A stretch of DNA of 43,624 nucleotides, taken from Oscillospiraceae bacterium (GTDB lineage Bacteria; Bacillota; Clostridia; Oscillospirales; Oscillospiraceae). Shown piece after piece: positions 18,001 through 27,100 of this stretch. How positions within the stretch are numbered: the stretch's first letter is position 1; each line of letters begins with the position of its first letter. A program made the position numbers and the translations under genes. The notes below the pieces were generated by a model. It was given only the letters and a program-made list of their open reading frames with translations, had not been told where the DNA came from and made no database searches. The DNA is taken from NCBI GenBank assembly GCA_021201735.1, contig JAJQEJ010000035.1, forward strand, positions 1 through 43,624, in the 5' to 3' direction.

Positions 18001-21000
18001 GTTCACAACATACACACCGCCGCCGTACTGCGTTGCCGCCGTATTGTTGCTGATTGCGCCGCCGTTCATCACGATGCTGCTGCCGATGGTGGCATATACA
18101 CCGCCGCCGCTTGCTGTACCGGCGTTTCCTGTCACTTTGCTGCCGTCCTCCATGGTTAAGCTGCCGCCATAAACATACACCGCACCATAGGTGCTCCTGT
18201 TATTCTGTAAAATCGCGCCGCTTTCCAGCGTGAGACTTCCGCCTTCGTTTATATATACCAAGGGGGTAGCATTTGCACTATAGGTAGTCTGCTGCCCATC
18301 CAGAGTGATGCCGCTCAAAATAAGCGTCGCATCGTCTTCTACCTGAAGCAAACGGCCAGTGGCAACAGCGGTGGCGGCACCGGTAAGCCCCCGGTTCAGC
18401 GCTACATCACCGTCACCTGTAATGGTGAGGATATATTCATCGTTGGTGATGGCAGTAACCGTGCTGTCGATCGTAATGTTGTTCATAACTCGGATCGTCA
18501 TGTTATAACCAGCCTGGTTAAATACCTTGATGGCGTTATCCAGGTCGGTCAGCGTGTAAACCTCATACGTATCTATCTTCACAGTAATATCCGACACAGT
18601 AATAAACCCTACTGCGTCACCAACAGCGTAATAAATTCCATACGCAAGGGTATCGCTGATAGCCCAGTACACCTCCGCATCTGAGGGCAAGCATGCAATA
18701 TCAGTACTGGTTTTCACATCATATACCTCTGTCCCCACAGCTTCGTCCCAACAGATGGCTATGCCGTCCGAGGTTGGTGTCCAACCTGTACCCGCATCGA
18801 CAAGCGCAGCGACGGAGGCTTCTGTACCGTATACATACCCGCCCGTCAAAGCGAATGTTCCGCTGCTGTACACTCCGCTTCCGGAGGTTGCTGTATTCTC
18901 GCTGATGATGCCGCCGGTCATGGCAAGGGTTCCGGTGGTATTTACGTAGACACCACCGCCGGCGGTGGTTGCCGTGTTCTCGCTGATGATTGTGCCGCCG
19001 GATACGGCAAGGGTGCCGGACGCAACATAGATACCGCCGCCGGTCACTGCCTCGTTCTCGCTGATGGTCCCATCGGATACGGCAAGGGTTCCGGTGGAAA
19101 CCGCGTAGATGCCGCCGCCGGAGGTGCTTGCCTCATTGTTACTGATGGTACCGCCGGTCATGGTAAGACTGCCGGCGGACGCGGCGTAGATACCGCCGCC
19201 GTTCGTCGCATCATTGCCGATAATCATGCCTGCGTCCGACAGACTAAAGCTGCCTTCCACGTAGATACCGCCACCGCTCGTCGCACTGTTGCCGGTGATG
19301 GTGCCGCCGGTCATGGTAAGGCTGCCGGTGGACGCAACGTAGATACCGCCGCCGATCATCGTACTGTTGCCGGTGATGGTGCCGCCGGTCATGGCAACGC
19401 TGCCGGTGGCATCGACGTAGACCCCGCTCCCGCTGTTATCTTGCAGGATGGCGTCTTCGCCCAGCGTAAGCGTGCCGCTGACATATACCAGAGGCGCCGT
19501 ATTGGCTGAGTCGGTGGCCTTCGCTCCATTCAACGTAATTCTTTGCAGCACAAGGGTTGCCCCGTCCGCCACCTCCAGCAGGTTTTCATCTGTCATGCCC
19601 GTGCCACGCGTCAGCGTTCCCCCTCCCATGATGGTGAGGGTGTAATTCGAGTTGTCTATTTCGGGCAGTACGCTGTCAATTGTTATATCGCTCACCGCGA
19701 TGGTCACGTCGGCGCTTCCATTGTTAAACGCCGTAATGGCCGCTGCCAAATCACTGATATCCGTCGTTTGCGCCACTACCGACACCGTATCAACCGGAAG
19801 AAATCCGGTGCTGGTGCCGTTTTCGTAGGCGACGCCGTCTTCGCCGTTATCAATCGCCCAGGTTGCCGTTGCGGTTGCAGGCAGCGTATCAAGGCTGTCT
19901 GTGTCTCCGTCCGTGTATATATCACCGTCGGCCCCGCTCCAGCGGATGGCAATGCCGGTATCGCTCGGGCCTGCCCATGTGGCCGGATACACAAAGCTTG
20001 CAGCGTCTGCCCCCGTGCCAAATAGCAATCCATCCGTCATGGTGAACGTAGCACTACTGGAATACACCGCACTGCCGCCGCCGCTTTGGGCGGTATTCCC
20101 CATGAGCGTACCACCTGTCATGTCGAAGGCCGCAGACAAGTTGTATACGCCGCCGCCGTTTGCAGTGGGCGCGTCATTGCCGCTGATTTCACCGCCTGAC
20201 ATGGTAAAGGGCGCAGAATAGTTAAATACACCACCGCCGCCACTCGTGCCGGTCACGTGGTTTCCCGTAATTTTACCGTCGGTCATGTCTATGGCGCAGC
20301 CGCTGCCATTGGCATACAACCCGCCGCCACGGGTAGCGGTTGTGTTGCCACTGATTTCGCCACCGTTGATATTGATATCGATGGTGCCGGAAGCACCAAT
20401 ACCGCCGCCGCCATAGGTGGTGCTGGTCGTGGAGGTCGCGTTACCCGTGATGAGGCCATCTTCCATGGTAAAGATGGCTCCACTTGAGCCGTTAATCCCC
20501 ACGCCGCCGCCGTAATACACGGCAGTGTTGCCGCTGATTTCACCGCCTGACATGGTGAAGCTCCAGACCCCGCTCGTCATATATACGCCGCCGCCGCTGC
20601 CGAGGCTTGTATTGCCGGTAATTTTCCCACCGGACATGGTGAACGTGACCGCACCTGTCGTATAGATGCCGCCACCGCCGTAACTGCTGCTGCCACTTGT
20701 CGTCTCGTTTTCGCTGATCTCGCCGCCCGTTATAGAAATGGTGCTGCCGTCAATTGCATGTACGCCTCCACCATTGCGGTATGTTGAATTCTCGCTGATT
20801 GTTCCGCCGTTCAGGTTAAATGTGGTGCCACCGATATAGACTCCGCCGCCTGTAGCAAGGGAGGAGGTCCCGATATTGCTGTTGTCGCTGATTGTACCGG
20901 CGTTCATCGTGAATGTGCCGCCCGCTATACTCACACCGCCGGCAGTGTAATTTGTGGCGGTGTTCCCGCTGATTTCGCCGCCGGTTTCCTCCCCGTTCTC

Positions 21001-22152
21001 ATCCGTTATGCTATCCATCGTGAAGGTTCCCGCGGCCACGTACACTCCGGCACCGCCGCGTGCTGTTGTATGCCCGCTGATGGTACCGCCGGACATCGTA
21101 AAGTCACCATCGGCAACATATACACCGCCGCCATAATAGCCGGTGTTGATTGTGTTTGCGCTGATTGTACCGCCATTCATCTGAAAGGTTCCGGCACTCA
21201 TGTAAACCCCCCCGCCGCCGGCGTTTGTGGTGGTCCCGGTACTCGTATTCGCGCTGATTGTACCGCCGTTCATGGTGAGGGTACCGCTGCTCATATATAT
21301 CCCGCCGCCGAACCTGGCTACTGAGTTCCCCGTGATCATACTGCCCTCGTTCATGGTGAGGTTCCCTCCGGTTACATATGCTCCGCCGCCTAATGTGCTG
21401 GAGGTGCTGGTATTCGTGGCACCTGTTAAAATTGCGCCATCCCCCAGAATGCAATTGCCGCCTTTGACAGCTATCAGCGCACACGCCCCGGAGGAAGCAG
21501 TGACCGTAACGTTTTCGAGCGCCAGTGTTCCATTCGTCACAGTGAGTGCATATATTGCTCCAGCCCGGGTCAGCGTATAACCGGCACCGGCAATCGTAAG
21601 GGTGCAACCGTTTGCGTTATTAATGGCTGTTATGGTGCTACTTGTCGAAAAGCTCCCGGTTAGATTGATTATCATATCGGTGGAGCCACTGTTAAAGGTA
21701 GAGATTGCGCTCATCAATGTCGTTGAACTGCCCACATTCACCGTGGTTGCTTCCCCATCTAACACGACGACCCCATCCACACCCGAAACCATCGGCTGCT
21801 CGGTGGCCTCCGTTTCCACAGGGGCTTCCGTCTCTGCGGGGGCTTCCGTCTCTGCAGGGGCATCCGTCTCCTCAGTGGCATCTGTCTCCTCAGTGGCATC
21901 TGTCTCCTCAGTGGCATCTGTCTCCTCAGTGGCATCTGTCTCCTCGGGGACATCCGTCTCCTCCGGGACGTCCGATGCTTCCGGGTCGTCCGTGGCCGCC
22001 GCATCCGTATCTTCCGTATCCTCGGACTCCGTCATCTCGTAGACCTGATCCCCATCGTCCTCCTGCGCAAAGGCCCCCATCGGCATGCCGCCAACAACCA
22101 GAACCAGTGCCAGTGCCCATGCCAGAACTCTCTTGAGCTGTTTTTGTTGCAT
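12076..22152 (-). CDS. Giant SLH surface protein with beta-helix and Ig-like repeats
   Basis: This is a secreted cell-wall protein of 3358 residues. A signal peptide (1-30, ending GAFAQ) is followed by an acidic Thr/Glu repeat region. Three right-handed beta-helix blocks follow, built of about 27-residue rungs (GGGVYV..G.FTM.GGTISGNTA) at roughly 21775-19790, 19790-18560 and 18560-16650. Each block closes with a similar cap ending DxGIAICW...WAI...YGIxYxxG..TGFI. Then come 3-4 tandem modules of about 245 residues (16630-14170) combining YQWTRDG, GTYTYTG and EYS.DG..WQ units. After degenerate copies come a BIG2-like Ig domain (about 13440-13180), a Gly/Ser linker, a domain shared with the 2689-residue protein, and three SLH domains (TRGM, TREQ and TRAE motifs). 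The chosen ATG 22152 has AAGGAAG 8 bases upstream and starts the signal peptide directly; an in-frame start at 22200 would place 16 residues before it. The role is probably adhesion or surface display; no catalytic motif is seen. Confidence 0.85.
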   Translation of the reverse strand: MQQKQLKRVLAWALALVLVVGGMPMGAFAQEDDGDQVYEMTESEDTEDTDAAATDDPEASDVPEETDVPEETDATEETDATEETDATEETDATEETDAPAETEAPAETEAPVETEATEQPMVSGVDGVVVLDGEATTVNVGSSTTLMSAISTFNSGSTDMIINLTGSFSTSSTITAINNANGCTLTIAGAGYTLTRAGAIYALTVTNGTLALENVTVTASSGACALIAVKGGNCILGDGAILTGATNTSTSSTLGGGAYVTGGNLTMNEGSMITGNSVARFGGGIYMSSGTLTMNGGTISANTSTGTTTNAGGGGVYMSAGTFQMNGGTISANTINTGYYGGGVYVADGDFTMSGGTISGHTTARGGAGVYVAAGTFTMDSITDENGEETGGEISGNTATNYTAGGVSIAGGTFTMNAGTISDNSNIGTSSLATGGGVYIGGTTFNLNGGTISENSTYRNGGGVHAIDGSTISITGGEISENETTSGSSSYGGGGIYTTGAVTFTMSGGKITGNTSLGSGGGVYMTSGVWSFTMSGGEISGNTAVYYGGGVGINGSSGAIFTMEDGLITGNATSTTSTTYGGGGIGASGTIDININGGEISGNTTATRGGGLYANGSGCAIDMTDGKITGNHVTGTSGGGGVFNYSAPFTMSGGEISGNDAPTANGGGVYNLSAAFDMTGGTLMGNTAQSGGGSAVYSSSATFTMTDGLLFGTGADAASFVYPATWAGPSDTGIAIRWSGADGDIYTDGDTDSLDTLPATATATWAIDNGEDGVAYENGTSTGFLPVDTVSVVAQTTDISDLAAAITAFNNGSADVTIAVSDITIDSVLPEIDNSNYTLTIMGGGTLTRGTGMTDENLLEVADGATLVLQRITLNGAKATDSANTAPLVYVSGTLTLGEDAILQDNSGSGVYVDATGSVAMTGGTITGNSTMIGGGIYVASTGSLTMTGGTITGNSATSGGGIYVEGSFSLSDAGMIIGNDATNGGGIYAASAGSLTMTGGTISNNEASTSGGGIYAVSTGTLAVSDGTISENEAVTGGGIYVASGTLAVSGGTIISENTATTAGGGVYVNTTGTLAMTGGIISENTATSGSGVYSSGTFALTGGYVYGTEASVAALVDAGTGWTPTSDGIAICWDEAVGTEVYDVKTSTDIACLPSDAEVYWAISDTLAYGIYYAVGDAVGFITVSDITVKIDTYEVYTLTDLDNAIKVFNQAGYNMTIRVMNNITIDSTVTAITNDEYILTITGDGDVALNRGLTGAATAVATGRLLQVEDDATLILSGITLDGQQTTYSANATPLVYINEGGSLTLESGAILQNNRSTYGAVYVYGGSLTMEDGSKVTGNAGTASGGGVYATIGSSIVMNGGAISNNTAATQYGGGVYVVNGDFTMEDGEISNNTVIGSSTSYGQGGGIYVSGSTAGTSTFTMNGGAIKANAATYRGGGVVVTGATATAKMTGGEISGNSLTGAATTCYGGGIYLSNALFTMSNGKISGNTGTAQGGGVYITGGTFTLEDGEISGNEALLGATFGSGGGGIYVLNCTFTMEDGTVANNKGTNGGGVLVSRDSTVGTTDLQGGIISGNTAVYNNAASTGNGGGVSLSNSNATVSITGTTISGNTAGGSGTLNTTGAGGGVYSAGVLTLTDGTISGNTADFGGGVTMSGGSGAASTMNGGTISGNTANVSGGGVFAMTSASATHTLAGGVISGNTAATGGGVYVINSNTSFKITGGKVINNTATTTNGVYVSAGTFTMTEGLLFDEGTAVTDVLYPATLAPTDNGIAICWNAQGTSYIAGASTDLIVSPDTATAKWAIQGTTAEPEYGISYTSGTDTGFIPLEVTVIVALEGTVTITGGYEYPVTLTANADVYVDSVAIAEDQLSYQWMRGDVAITGATGKTYTTAAEDIGKVINVTVTASGQDGAVSSTNTTPITMDLSAATVTAAGTYTYTGSAFTPAPTVTLNGSDLTEGTDYTTAWSDNTDAGTATITVTGTGNYSGTATGTFTIGKATPSTPPAPEVYSQTATSVTLVPPVSVTGSVEYSMDGNSWQTGAAFTDLTPNTAYSVYIRLAETANYESSAASAALSVTTDKAALSGTVAITGIAAYGETLTAETTGLTATPAITTLGTLTYQWTRDGVAIGTNTDTYLLTADDIGAVITVTVTAENCTGSVGGSTTAITAAITSDMVTVTGTYTYTGDAIQPAFTVTLGGNDLTKDTDYTAAVTDNINAGTATITITGTGNYTGTAIKTFTIAKATQAQPAAPVLDGDPDTTSVTLKPSTTITEAVEYSMDGTNWQASATFTGLTPNTVYSFYIRLAEDANHEASPTSAALVVTMGKSTLGGAVAITGTFAYGATLTADTTGLTTTSGVELGTLTYQWTRGGVEIAEATSASYELTASDIGAVINVTVTAANYNGSISSENTGKTTANISTAVVTVTGTYTYTGAAQSPTFTVVFGGKTLTAGTDYTTTLSDNTDAGTATITVTGTGDVYTGAVTQEFTIGKAAQATPAAPTVASKTNTSVTLASSTGITAAVEYSNGNEWQTSATFTDLTPNTTYNFYIRLAETSNYNPSSASTALSVTTEKAELGGTVTVTGSIAYGDTLTASTTGLTATSGVATGTLTYQWTRDGASIASATASAYTLTAEDIGAVINVTVTAANCTGSVSSANTAVVTKAAENTAPTVTGSYTGDGSTFTYTLAVVDGAEYSKDGSTWEEGNVFTGFAAGDTQNFYARYAETATHFAGTAGSVSVTFQKLANTSVPTLAHTVSADRTTITITPVTGAEYSFDGGTTWDSTNEATFTDNPVVAVQIRYAETATHLASEAVSETVDLRKDDQAAPAEFTLTYAYDPATGTYTVEIPAVTGAEYSFDDATYSDVRIKTAVGGESVIGYIRYAETMILNESDATSATVVLPYVATAVTVSGANSATTISSKGGTLQMQADVQPTTASQTVVWSISSGSGGTISDSGLLTASANGTVTVRATTADGSGVYGELQVTISGQSSSGGGGGSSSSSSSSDSDDTAVTTETETVTMTEQDMETALESTTTDTVVLEGSSSDAVQFEVEAGAIAAAAEQEKELQLSTASADVVVPSASLSQLAGGDATILVEPTGSNAVSVTVTQGGSTVWTLDGGLEVSLAATSDTTLVYVTGADGVETLVKKSAVVDGQILVRLSGSATVRLADYTSNFGDVSGSDWYSTAVDFVSGRGLFQGVSDGVFAPDATMTRGMLVTVLHRLENEPAGTGSFQDVSGSDWYADAVAWAAGNGIVTGMSDSMFDPDGNITREQLAVIMYRYAGYLGLDTSNGVSLSGYTDQGQVSDWSVDAMRWVVGTGLITGKDAKTLDPAGNATRAEVATILYRMVVYIITNQ
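14170..16630 (-). repeat. About 740-bp tandem repeats, 3.3 copies
   Basis: Within the 3358-residue protein gene, units recur with starts near 16629, 15893, 15158 and 14419, a period of about 735-740 bp (245 residues). Each unit encodes an Ig-like YQW segment, a GTYTYTG segment ending in GTGNYTGTA.TFTI.KA, and an fibronectin-III-like segment (VEYS.DG..W..SATFT.LTPNT.Y.FYIRLAE). The copies have diverged but remain easy to align. Copy number could change by recombination. Confidence 0.75.
21807..21968 (-). repeat. 18-bp tandem repeats encoding an acidic linker
   Basis: About nine units of 18 bp encode DATEET- or EAPAET-like hexapeptides after the signal peptide of the 3358-residue protein. Three successive units (21879-21932) are identical, as expected from recent slippage. 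The 18-base unit keeps the frame, so changes in copy number alter linker length only. Confidence 0.85.
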
Positions 22153-22245
22153 ATTTGATACTTCCTTTCCAATTTGACCGTGTAGCATGCGTATTATCAA
22201 AAGACATGCCAGCCTCCGCCAGCTATCCTGAGATACGATTTCGTC

Positions 22246-22407
22246 CTATTGGTTCGTTGCAATATAGACCACCATCCGGTAGAGAATGGTCGCGACTTCC
22301 GCGCGGGTTGCATTCCCGGCGAGATCAAGTGTTTCGGCGTCCTTGCCACCGCGTCTGCATACCAGTCGCTACCCGAAACATCCTGGAAGCTGCCCGTCCC
22401 GGCGGGC
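22246..22407 (-). pseudogene. Relic of an SLH-protein gene end, internally deleted
   Basis: Just after the stop of the 575-residue gene, the minus strand reads EPAGTGSFQDVSGSDWYADAV. This is nearly identical to the second SLH domain of the 3358-residue protein (about 12412-12480). At a GGC junction near 22347 it jumps, in another frame, to KDAETLDLAGNATRAEVAT and then ILYRMVVYIATNQ with a TAG stop. That matches the last residues of the same protein (12076-12180). The middle of the SLH region is deleted and the frame is broken, so this is a remnant and not a gene. It has no start codon of its own. The similarity to the neighbouring gene is visible at base level. Confidence 0.8.
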
Positions 22408-24135
22408 TCATACGAGGTAATCCGACATCATTTGCGCAAATTGGGCGCGTGTCACGGTCGCCTGCAGCGACGCTGCAAAGCTGTCACTGATCACCCCGGA
22501 CGACTGCGCCCATATGAGCGCCTCCACATTGTCACCACCGGCATCGCCTTGTGAGAACACCGTCTCATACCGGTACAGAACCGTGATTGCCTGTTCCCAT
22601 GTCACCGGATCGTCCGGGCGGAACGCTGTTGGGCTAACGCCCGAAATCATGTTGTAAGCAGCCGCCCATGTTATCGCATCGGCGTACCAGCTTCCGTCCT
22701 TACCGTCTAAAAACCCGGAGCTGCCCGTAACCGGCGGCGCACCTTGCAGCCGATAGAGCACCGTCGCAAGCATACCGCGGGTCATGTCGGCTTGCGGGCT
22801 GAAGGTCCCGCTCCCCGTGCCGTAAAAAAGCCCCGCATCCACCACGTAGGTCACCGCGCCCGCGTAGGCTGCATCCTCAGGCACATCCTGAAAACCCGTG
22901 CTTTTGGCCGGTGCACGCCCATTTGTCGCTGTGCTCTCTGCCTGCCAGCGCAAAACAGGGTATCCGTTATTGATGCCTGCTGTGTCCGCCACATACGCAT
23001 CCCCCAAAAGCGCCGCAAACGCCGGGTCTTTCATCGCAGCTTCGCTCCGCACGCCGGAATCGTCCACCGTTCCCTTGATGTAATAGCCGCCGCCGGGCGC
23101 GGAGCCCGCAAGGTAGTAGCAGTTGACAAGCTGTGAGGCGAGGCCGTTCATTGTGCTGATGCCCATGGCAAAGCTGTCGCCCATGCCGGCGGTAATGTTT
23201 CCGGTGCTATAACAATTTTTCAATAAAATCTCATTGGTGCCGGAGATACCACCGGCAGGCCAGCCGCCGGACACATCCCCTGTGTTATAGCAATCTTTCA
23301 CGTATCCGCCGTTCCAGCCCGCGCCGACGATGCCGCCGGTTCCTTTTGCGTCTGAGCCGCTGATGCGCGCAAAATTCGCGCAGTTTTCAATGATACCTCC
23401 TTGGTTGGTTTTGCCGATTTTGCCGACAATACCGCCGACTGAGCGGTTTGCGTTGATAAATCCCGTCACCGCGACATTCCGAACCGTAGGGTTATCCGCG
23501 CGCAGGCTCACCGGGTCGTCATCATGACAGCCCAGCCGTCCGATAACACCAACAGATGCGCCGTCGCCATAATTGAGCGTGCAGTGCCGGTCACAGTAAA
23601 TGTTATAAATGGTATGTCCATTCCCATCGAACGTGCCGTTAAAGGAGGCGCCGATTTTTGTTGCCGTGTTCTCGTCCTCCATCAGGTACTGCCCGCCGAT
23701 GGGCATGAAATTTGGCCCGCTCCACGTATTGTAATCTCCGCAAACGCCGCCCATGTCCAGCTCCGCCGTCAGCAGGACGGTCTTGCCGTTAAAGTCATCG
23801 GCACCGTAATGGTAGTCATCCGTGGATTTATTATTGCTGCCTGATTCCGCCCAGGATTCCAAATCCACGATATAAGACGCATCGCCAATTACCGTCTCAA
23901 TTTCAGTGTTGTAAATACCATTGACAATTGCCGCAAGCCCCATTAGTTTTTCCGGTGTGTCAATCTCGAATGTTGTATCCTCTGTGTTGTACCACGACAC
24001 ATCAATGGTTGTCCCATCCCAGGGGCGCAGCGCGTACGGCGCGGTCAGCGCAGCTGCCTGTGTTACCGAAAGCAGGGATGCCAGCAGGGCAATCGCACAG
24101 GTCCCCGCAATCTGGCATATCGCGTTTTTCTTCAT
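22408..24135 (-). CDS. GLUG-repeat protein with SLH domains
   Basis: This is a secreted protein of 575 residues, the smallest of the surface set. A signal peptide (1-28: MKKNAICQIAGTCAIALLAS then an AAALT cleavage zone) precedes a domain beginning WYNTEDTTFEIDTPEKLMGL with F.GTFDGNGHTIYN. This is the usual start of GLUG beta-helix regions. Four or so GLUG rungs follow (GGIVGKIG, GGIVGAGWNGGYVKDCYNTGDVSGG). The C-terminal half carries three SLH-like repeats (TRGM, TWEQ and TRAQ motifs). The second and third are degenerate, with TW in place of TR. The start was set at ATG 24135 with GGGGGA 5 bases upstream; an in-frame ATG at 24147 overlaps that site. It is the third gene of the surface locus, 64 bases after the 3635-residue gene. 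Confidence 0.85.
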   Translation of the reverse strand: MKKNAICQIAGTCAIALLASLLSVTQAAALTAPYALRPWDGTTIDVSWYNTEDTTFEIDTPEKLMGLAAIVNGIYNTEIETVIGDASYIVDLESWAESGSNNKSTDDYHYGADDFNGKTVLLTAELDMGGVCGDYNTWSGPNFMPIGGQYLMEDENTATKIGASFNGTFDGNGHTIYNIYCDRHCTLNYGDGASVGVIGRLGCHDDDPVSLRADNPTVRNVAVTGFINANRSVGGIVGKIGKTNQGGIIENCANFARISGSDAKGTGGIVGAGWNGGYVKDCYNTGDVSGGWPAGGISGTNEILLKNCYSTGNITAGMGDSFAMGISTMNGLASQLVNCYYLAGSAPGGGYYIKGTVDDSGVRSEAAMKDPAFAALLGDAYVADTAGINNGYPVLRWQAESTATNGRAPAKSTGFQDVPEDAAYAGAVTYVVDAGLFYGTGSGTFSPQADMTRGMLATVLYRLQGAPPVTGSSGFLDGKDGSWYADAITWAAAYNMISGVSPTAFRPDDPVTWEQAITVLYRYETVFSQGDAGGDNVEALIWAQSSGVISDSFAASLQATVTRAQFAQMMSDYLV

Positions 24136-24160
24136 AAAGTCCCCCATTTTATTCTATGTC

Positions 24161-24193
24161 CCGCGGCCGGAACCAACCGGGCTCCGGCCGCGG
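24161..24193 (-). terminator. GC-rich hairpin between two surface-protein genes
   Basis: An 11-bp perfect stem (24161-24171 with 24183-24193) fills the short gap after the stop of the 3635-residue gene. No T run follows on the minus strand, so it may be a pause, a partial terminator or an mRNA 3'-end stabiliser. It does not prove separate transcription of the next gene. Confidence 0.4.
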
Positions 24194-24199
24194 TGCGCT

Positions 24200-27100
24200 T
24201 TATTTCTCCGTGCGCTGTCTCCGGTAGCGGTATATACCGCCAAAAATCAGAAGCGCTGCAATAGCAATGCATATGAGGACGATCACCATGCCGCTGGTTT
24301 GGGAAACGGCATTTTGCACCGCTTTGAATATCTCTTCCGACTGCGCATCTTCCGGAATCTCCAGCGCTGTATCCTCATCCTGTAGCAGTCCGGCACCGCC
24401 GCCTTCACTGCCGCCGTTGCTTCCTTCTTGCATCCCGGTGTCCGGCTGCGCAGCTTCCACCGTCACGCCATCCATGTCCCCAGCCTGTGTGACGGGTGGT
24501 ACCCAGCCCATCACATCTTCGACGTTTACATCCTGTGGATTGGTATCGGCGCTCGTGCCGTTGTCGCCCTTGGGCACGGTGTTGTTGTCGGCATCCGGGT
24601 CTGTGCCCTGGCTGTCGGAATCATCTGGGTTGCTGTTGGTGCCGGGACTGTTGTTGCCGGTGCCGCCGGAGTTATCGCCGCTGCTGCCGGCACCGCCGGC
24701 TTTGCTGCCGCCGTAGCCCTTGCTGCCGCTGCCGGATCCGCCATCCCCGGTGCCGGCACCGCCGTCGTCGTTGTCGCCGGTGCCGGTATTGGTGTCGTCA
24801 CCACCATCGTCACCACCATCGTCACCACCATCGTCACCGCCATTATCGCCGCCGCCATCGTCATCGCCGTCGTCCTTAAGTACATCGTCATCTGTTGTCT
24901 CCGCTTTAAAGGTAACGTGAAGCAGCATATTCCCCTGCTCCATCGCAAACTGAACCGTGCCGTCCTCCTGTACGGCATCTGCCAGATCCACGCTCTTGCT
25001 GCTCGCAGCCAGCTTATCGCTATCCCATGTCATCACATCCGCCTTTATGCTCTCCAGCACATAGGTTGTCGTCGTAGTCCTGTCGTACAGCGCACCGTCC
25101 ACTTCCACTTCCGTCGGCTCACCTGCGGTGGACGTACCCACCACCGTAACCGTAACCGGGAAGCCTACACTGCCATATCCCACCTCCTCCGACTCAGATG
25201 AGCTGATGGTGCGGTCCTCTACAGAAATCGTTACGCTTGCCTGTGCGGCATCCACGCCCTCGATGGCCAGTCGGTACACCTCAGGCGTCCCGATTTCCGG
25301 AGGCTCCGTGCCCTGTGTCCATATAAGGCTGCGCGCGGAGCCCGACCCCGTTGCCAGACCGCCGTCCAGAAGGTACGCAATTTCACCGCTGTAAAACGCT
25401 TCGTCCGGCATCTCAATGCCTGTTGTGCTATCGTAGTTTATCGCCCCGATTTCCTCTCGCGTCCTGCCGGTTGTGTAATAGCAATGCCCCGCACTGCCGG
25501 TTCCCACAATATAGCCGCCATAGCCTGTCGTAAAGCCCGGGGCATCTCCGTAGAAATAGCTGTAAGTCACCTTGCCGTAGCCCGCGACGCCGCCCACCTG
25601 CCGCAATCCGGATATATAGGCGAGACTGGCACAATTCGTCACAGCTACCGCATAACCTGCAATGCCGCCAACATAGTTGCCGGTACCCTCTACCCCGCCT
25701 TCGGCTTTGCTTACACTTGTCTCCACCTTGCTGGTGGCAAACCCGGCAATGCCGCCAACATAACTTGCGCCGGATACCCCACCGGCATTTTCACTCTTCT
25801 CCACGGCATAGACCCGCCCGGCGATCCCGCCGGTATACGTAGCGCCGGACACATACGCCTCATTGACCGCGTTGGAAATCGTTGCGCTGCCGTTCGCGTA
25901 ACCAAGAACGCCGCCTGTATAATTTCCTGTATTTATAACTGTTCCCTCATTCACCACACACGTTATCTGCGCTGTAGAAGAAGACGTCCCAATAATTCCG
26001 CCGACATTCGCTGTCCCGCTTACTGCACCTTGATTTCTGACCACAGTCCCGTCGGTGCTTCCCCCGGTGATGATGTTGGCGGCACCTGAACTTCCCGTCC
26101 CGCCAACAATGCCACCCACGCAACTCACGCCGAGCACATTGCCATAGTTTACAACGCCAGTGCCATAGAGTCCGCCCATGCCTGTAATACCGCCGGTATA
26201 GCTCACCGCGCTCTCCACTTTGCCGTAATTGGCCACATTCTGCACCGTGATTGTGGTCTCACTGAGCGCGCCAAACAAGCCTCCGGTATAGAAATTCCGA
26301 TACCCCGATGTAGTGGTAACATCCCCATAGTTGTTGCAATCAGCAAAGGTAACATGCGCCCATCCGGTGCCATTATAGCGGGAATAGATCCCGGCAAGCC
26401 CGCCGACATACCCTCCGTCGGAATCGACAGTGCCGTAGTTGTTCACTCCGGTGAACATACCTGGGCTTGCCATATAGCCTGCAACACCGCCGGTATATGA
26501 GCTTGTGCTTGTGCTGGAGGTGCTGACCGTGCGCACATTGGCATAGTTGGTGCACGAGTAAATATTGCCCTGGGAATAGCCGACGATACCGCCGACATTT
26601 CCGCCGCCCTGCACCGCAGTCTCTTCGCCGCCCAATTCTCCTGCAGTGCAATTACGCACGTAGCCTTCTATGGTCTCCACATTGTTGTTGGTACTGTTAC
26701 TCCCGACAATGCCGCCGACATTTCCGCTTGTCGCCACAATCTTTGACCCTGGCAACAGCCTGCAATCATCCACAACGAAAGGATACGTTGTTTCATTGGA
26801 GCTATTGGCCCCGACAACACCACCCACATTACTGTAGAGGGTACAGGCCTCCTCCACGACCATTTTCACGGTGCAGCTTTGCACCGTATTATAGCTCCTT
26901 GCGGCAATGCCCCCAATGGTGCTGCCACCGCCGGAGGTGAAGGTCAAATCCGCCGTGCAGTTATAAATTGTGCCGCGGTTTAAGCTGGCGATGCCGCCAA
27001 AATAATCTGCGGCGGTCAGGTTGTCGCCGAACACGTTCAGATTCTTCACCAATGCGGTATCTCTGATGTCGCCAAAGAGGGATACCGATTGCCCGTCCGC

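Noticed and set aside
21807..21968. Possible CRISPR-like array of short repeats
   Set aside because: The units are contiguous 18-bp in-frame codons with no spacers. They encode a hexapeptide linker of the surface protein.
12079..22136. Many long open frames on the plus strand opposite the giant genes
   Set aside because: They lie opposite repeat-rich coding sequence, lack ribosome binding sites and encode His/Arg/Pro-rich or Val/Ser-rich low complexity. They are antisense shadows of the minus-strand genes.
24200..24300. Sortase (LPXTG) anchor at the end of the 3635-residue protein
   Set aside because: There is a hydrophobic helix and basic tail, but no LPXTG-like motif before it. A plain membrane anchor is the safer call.
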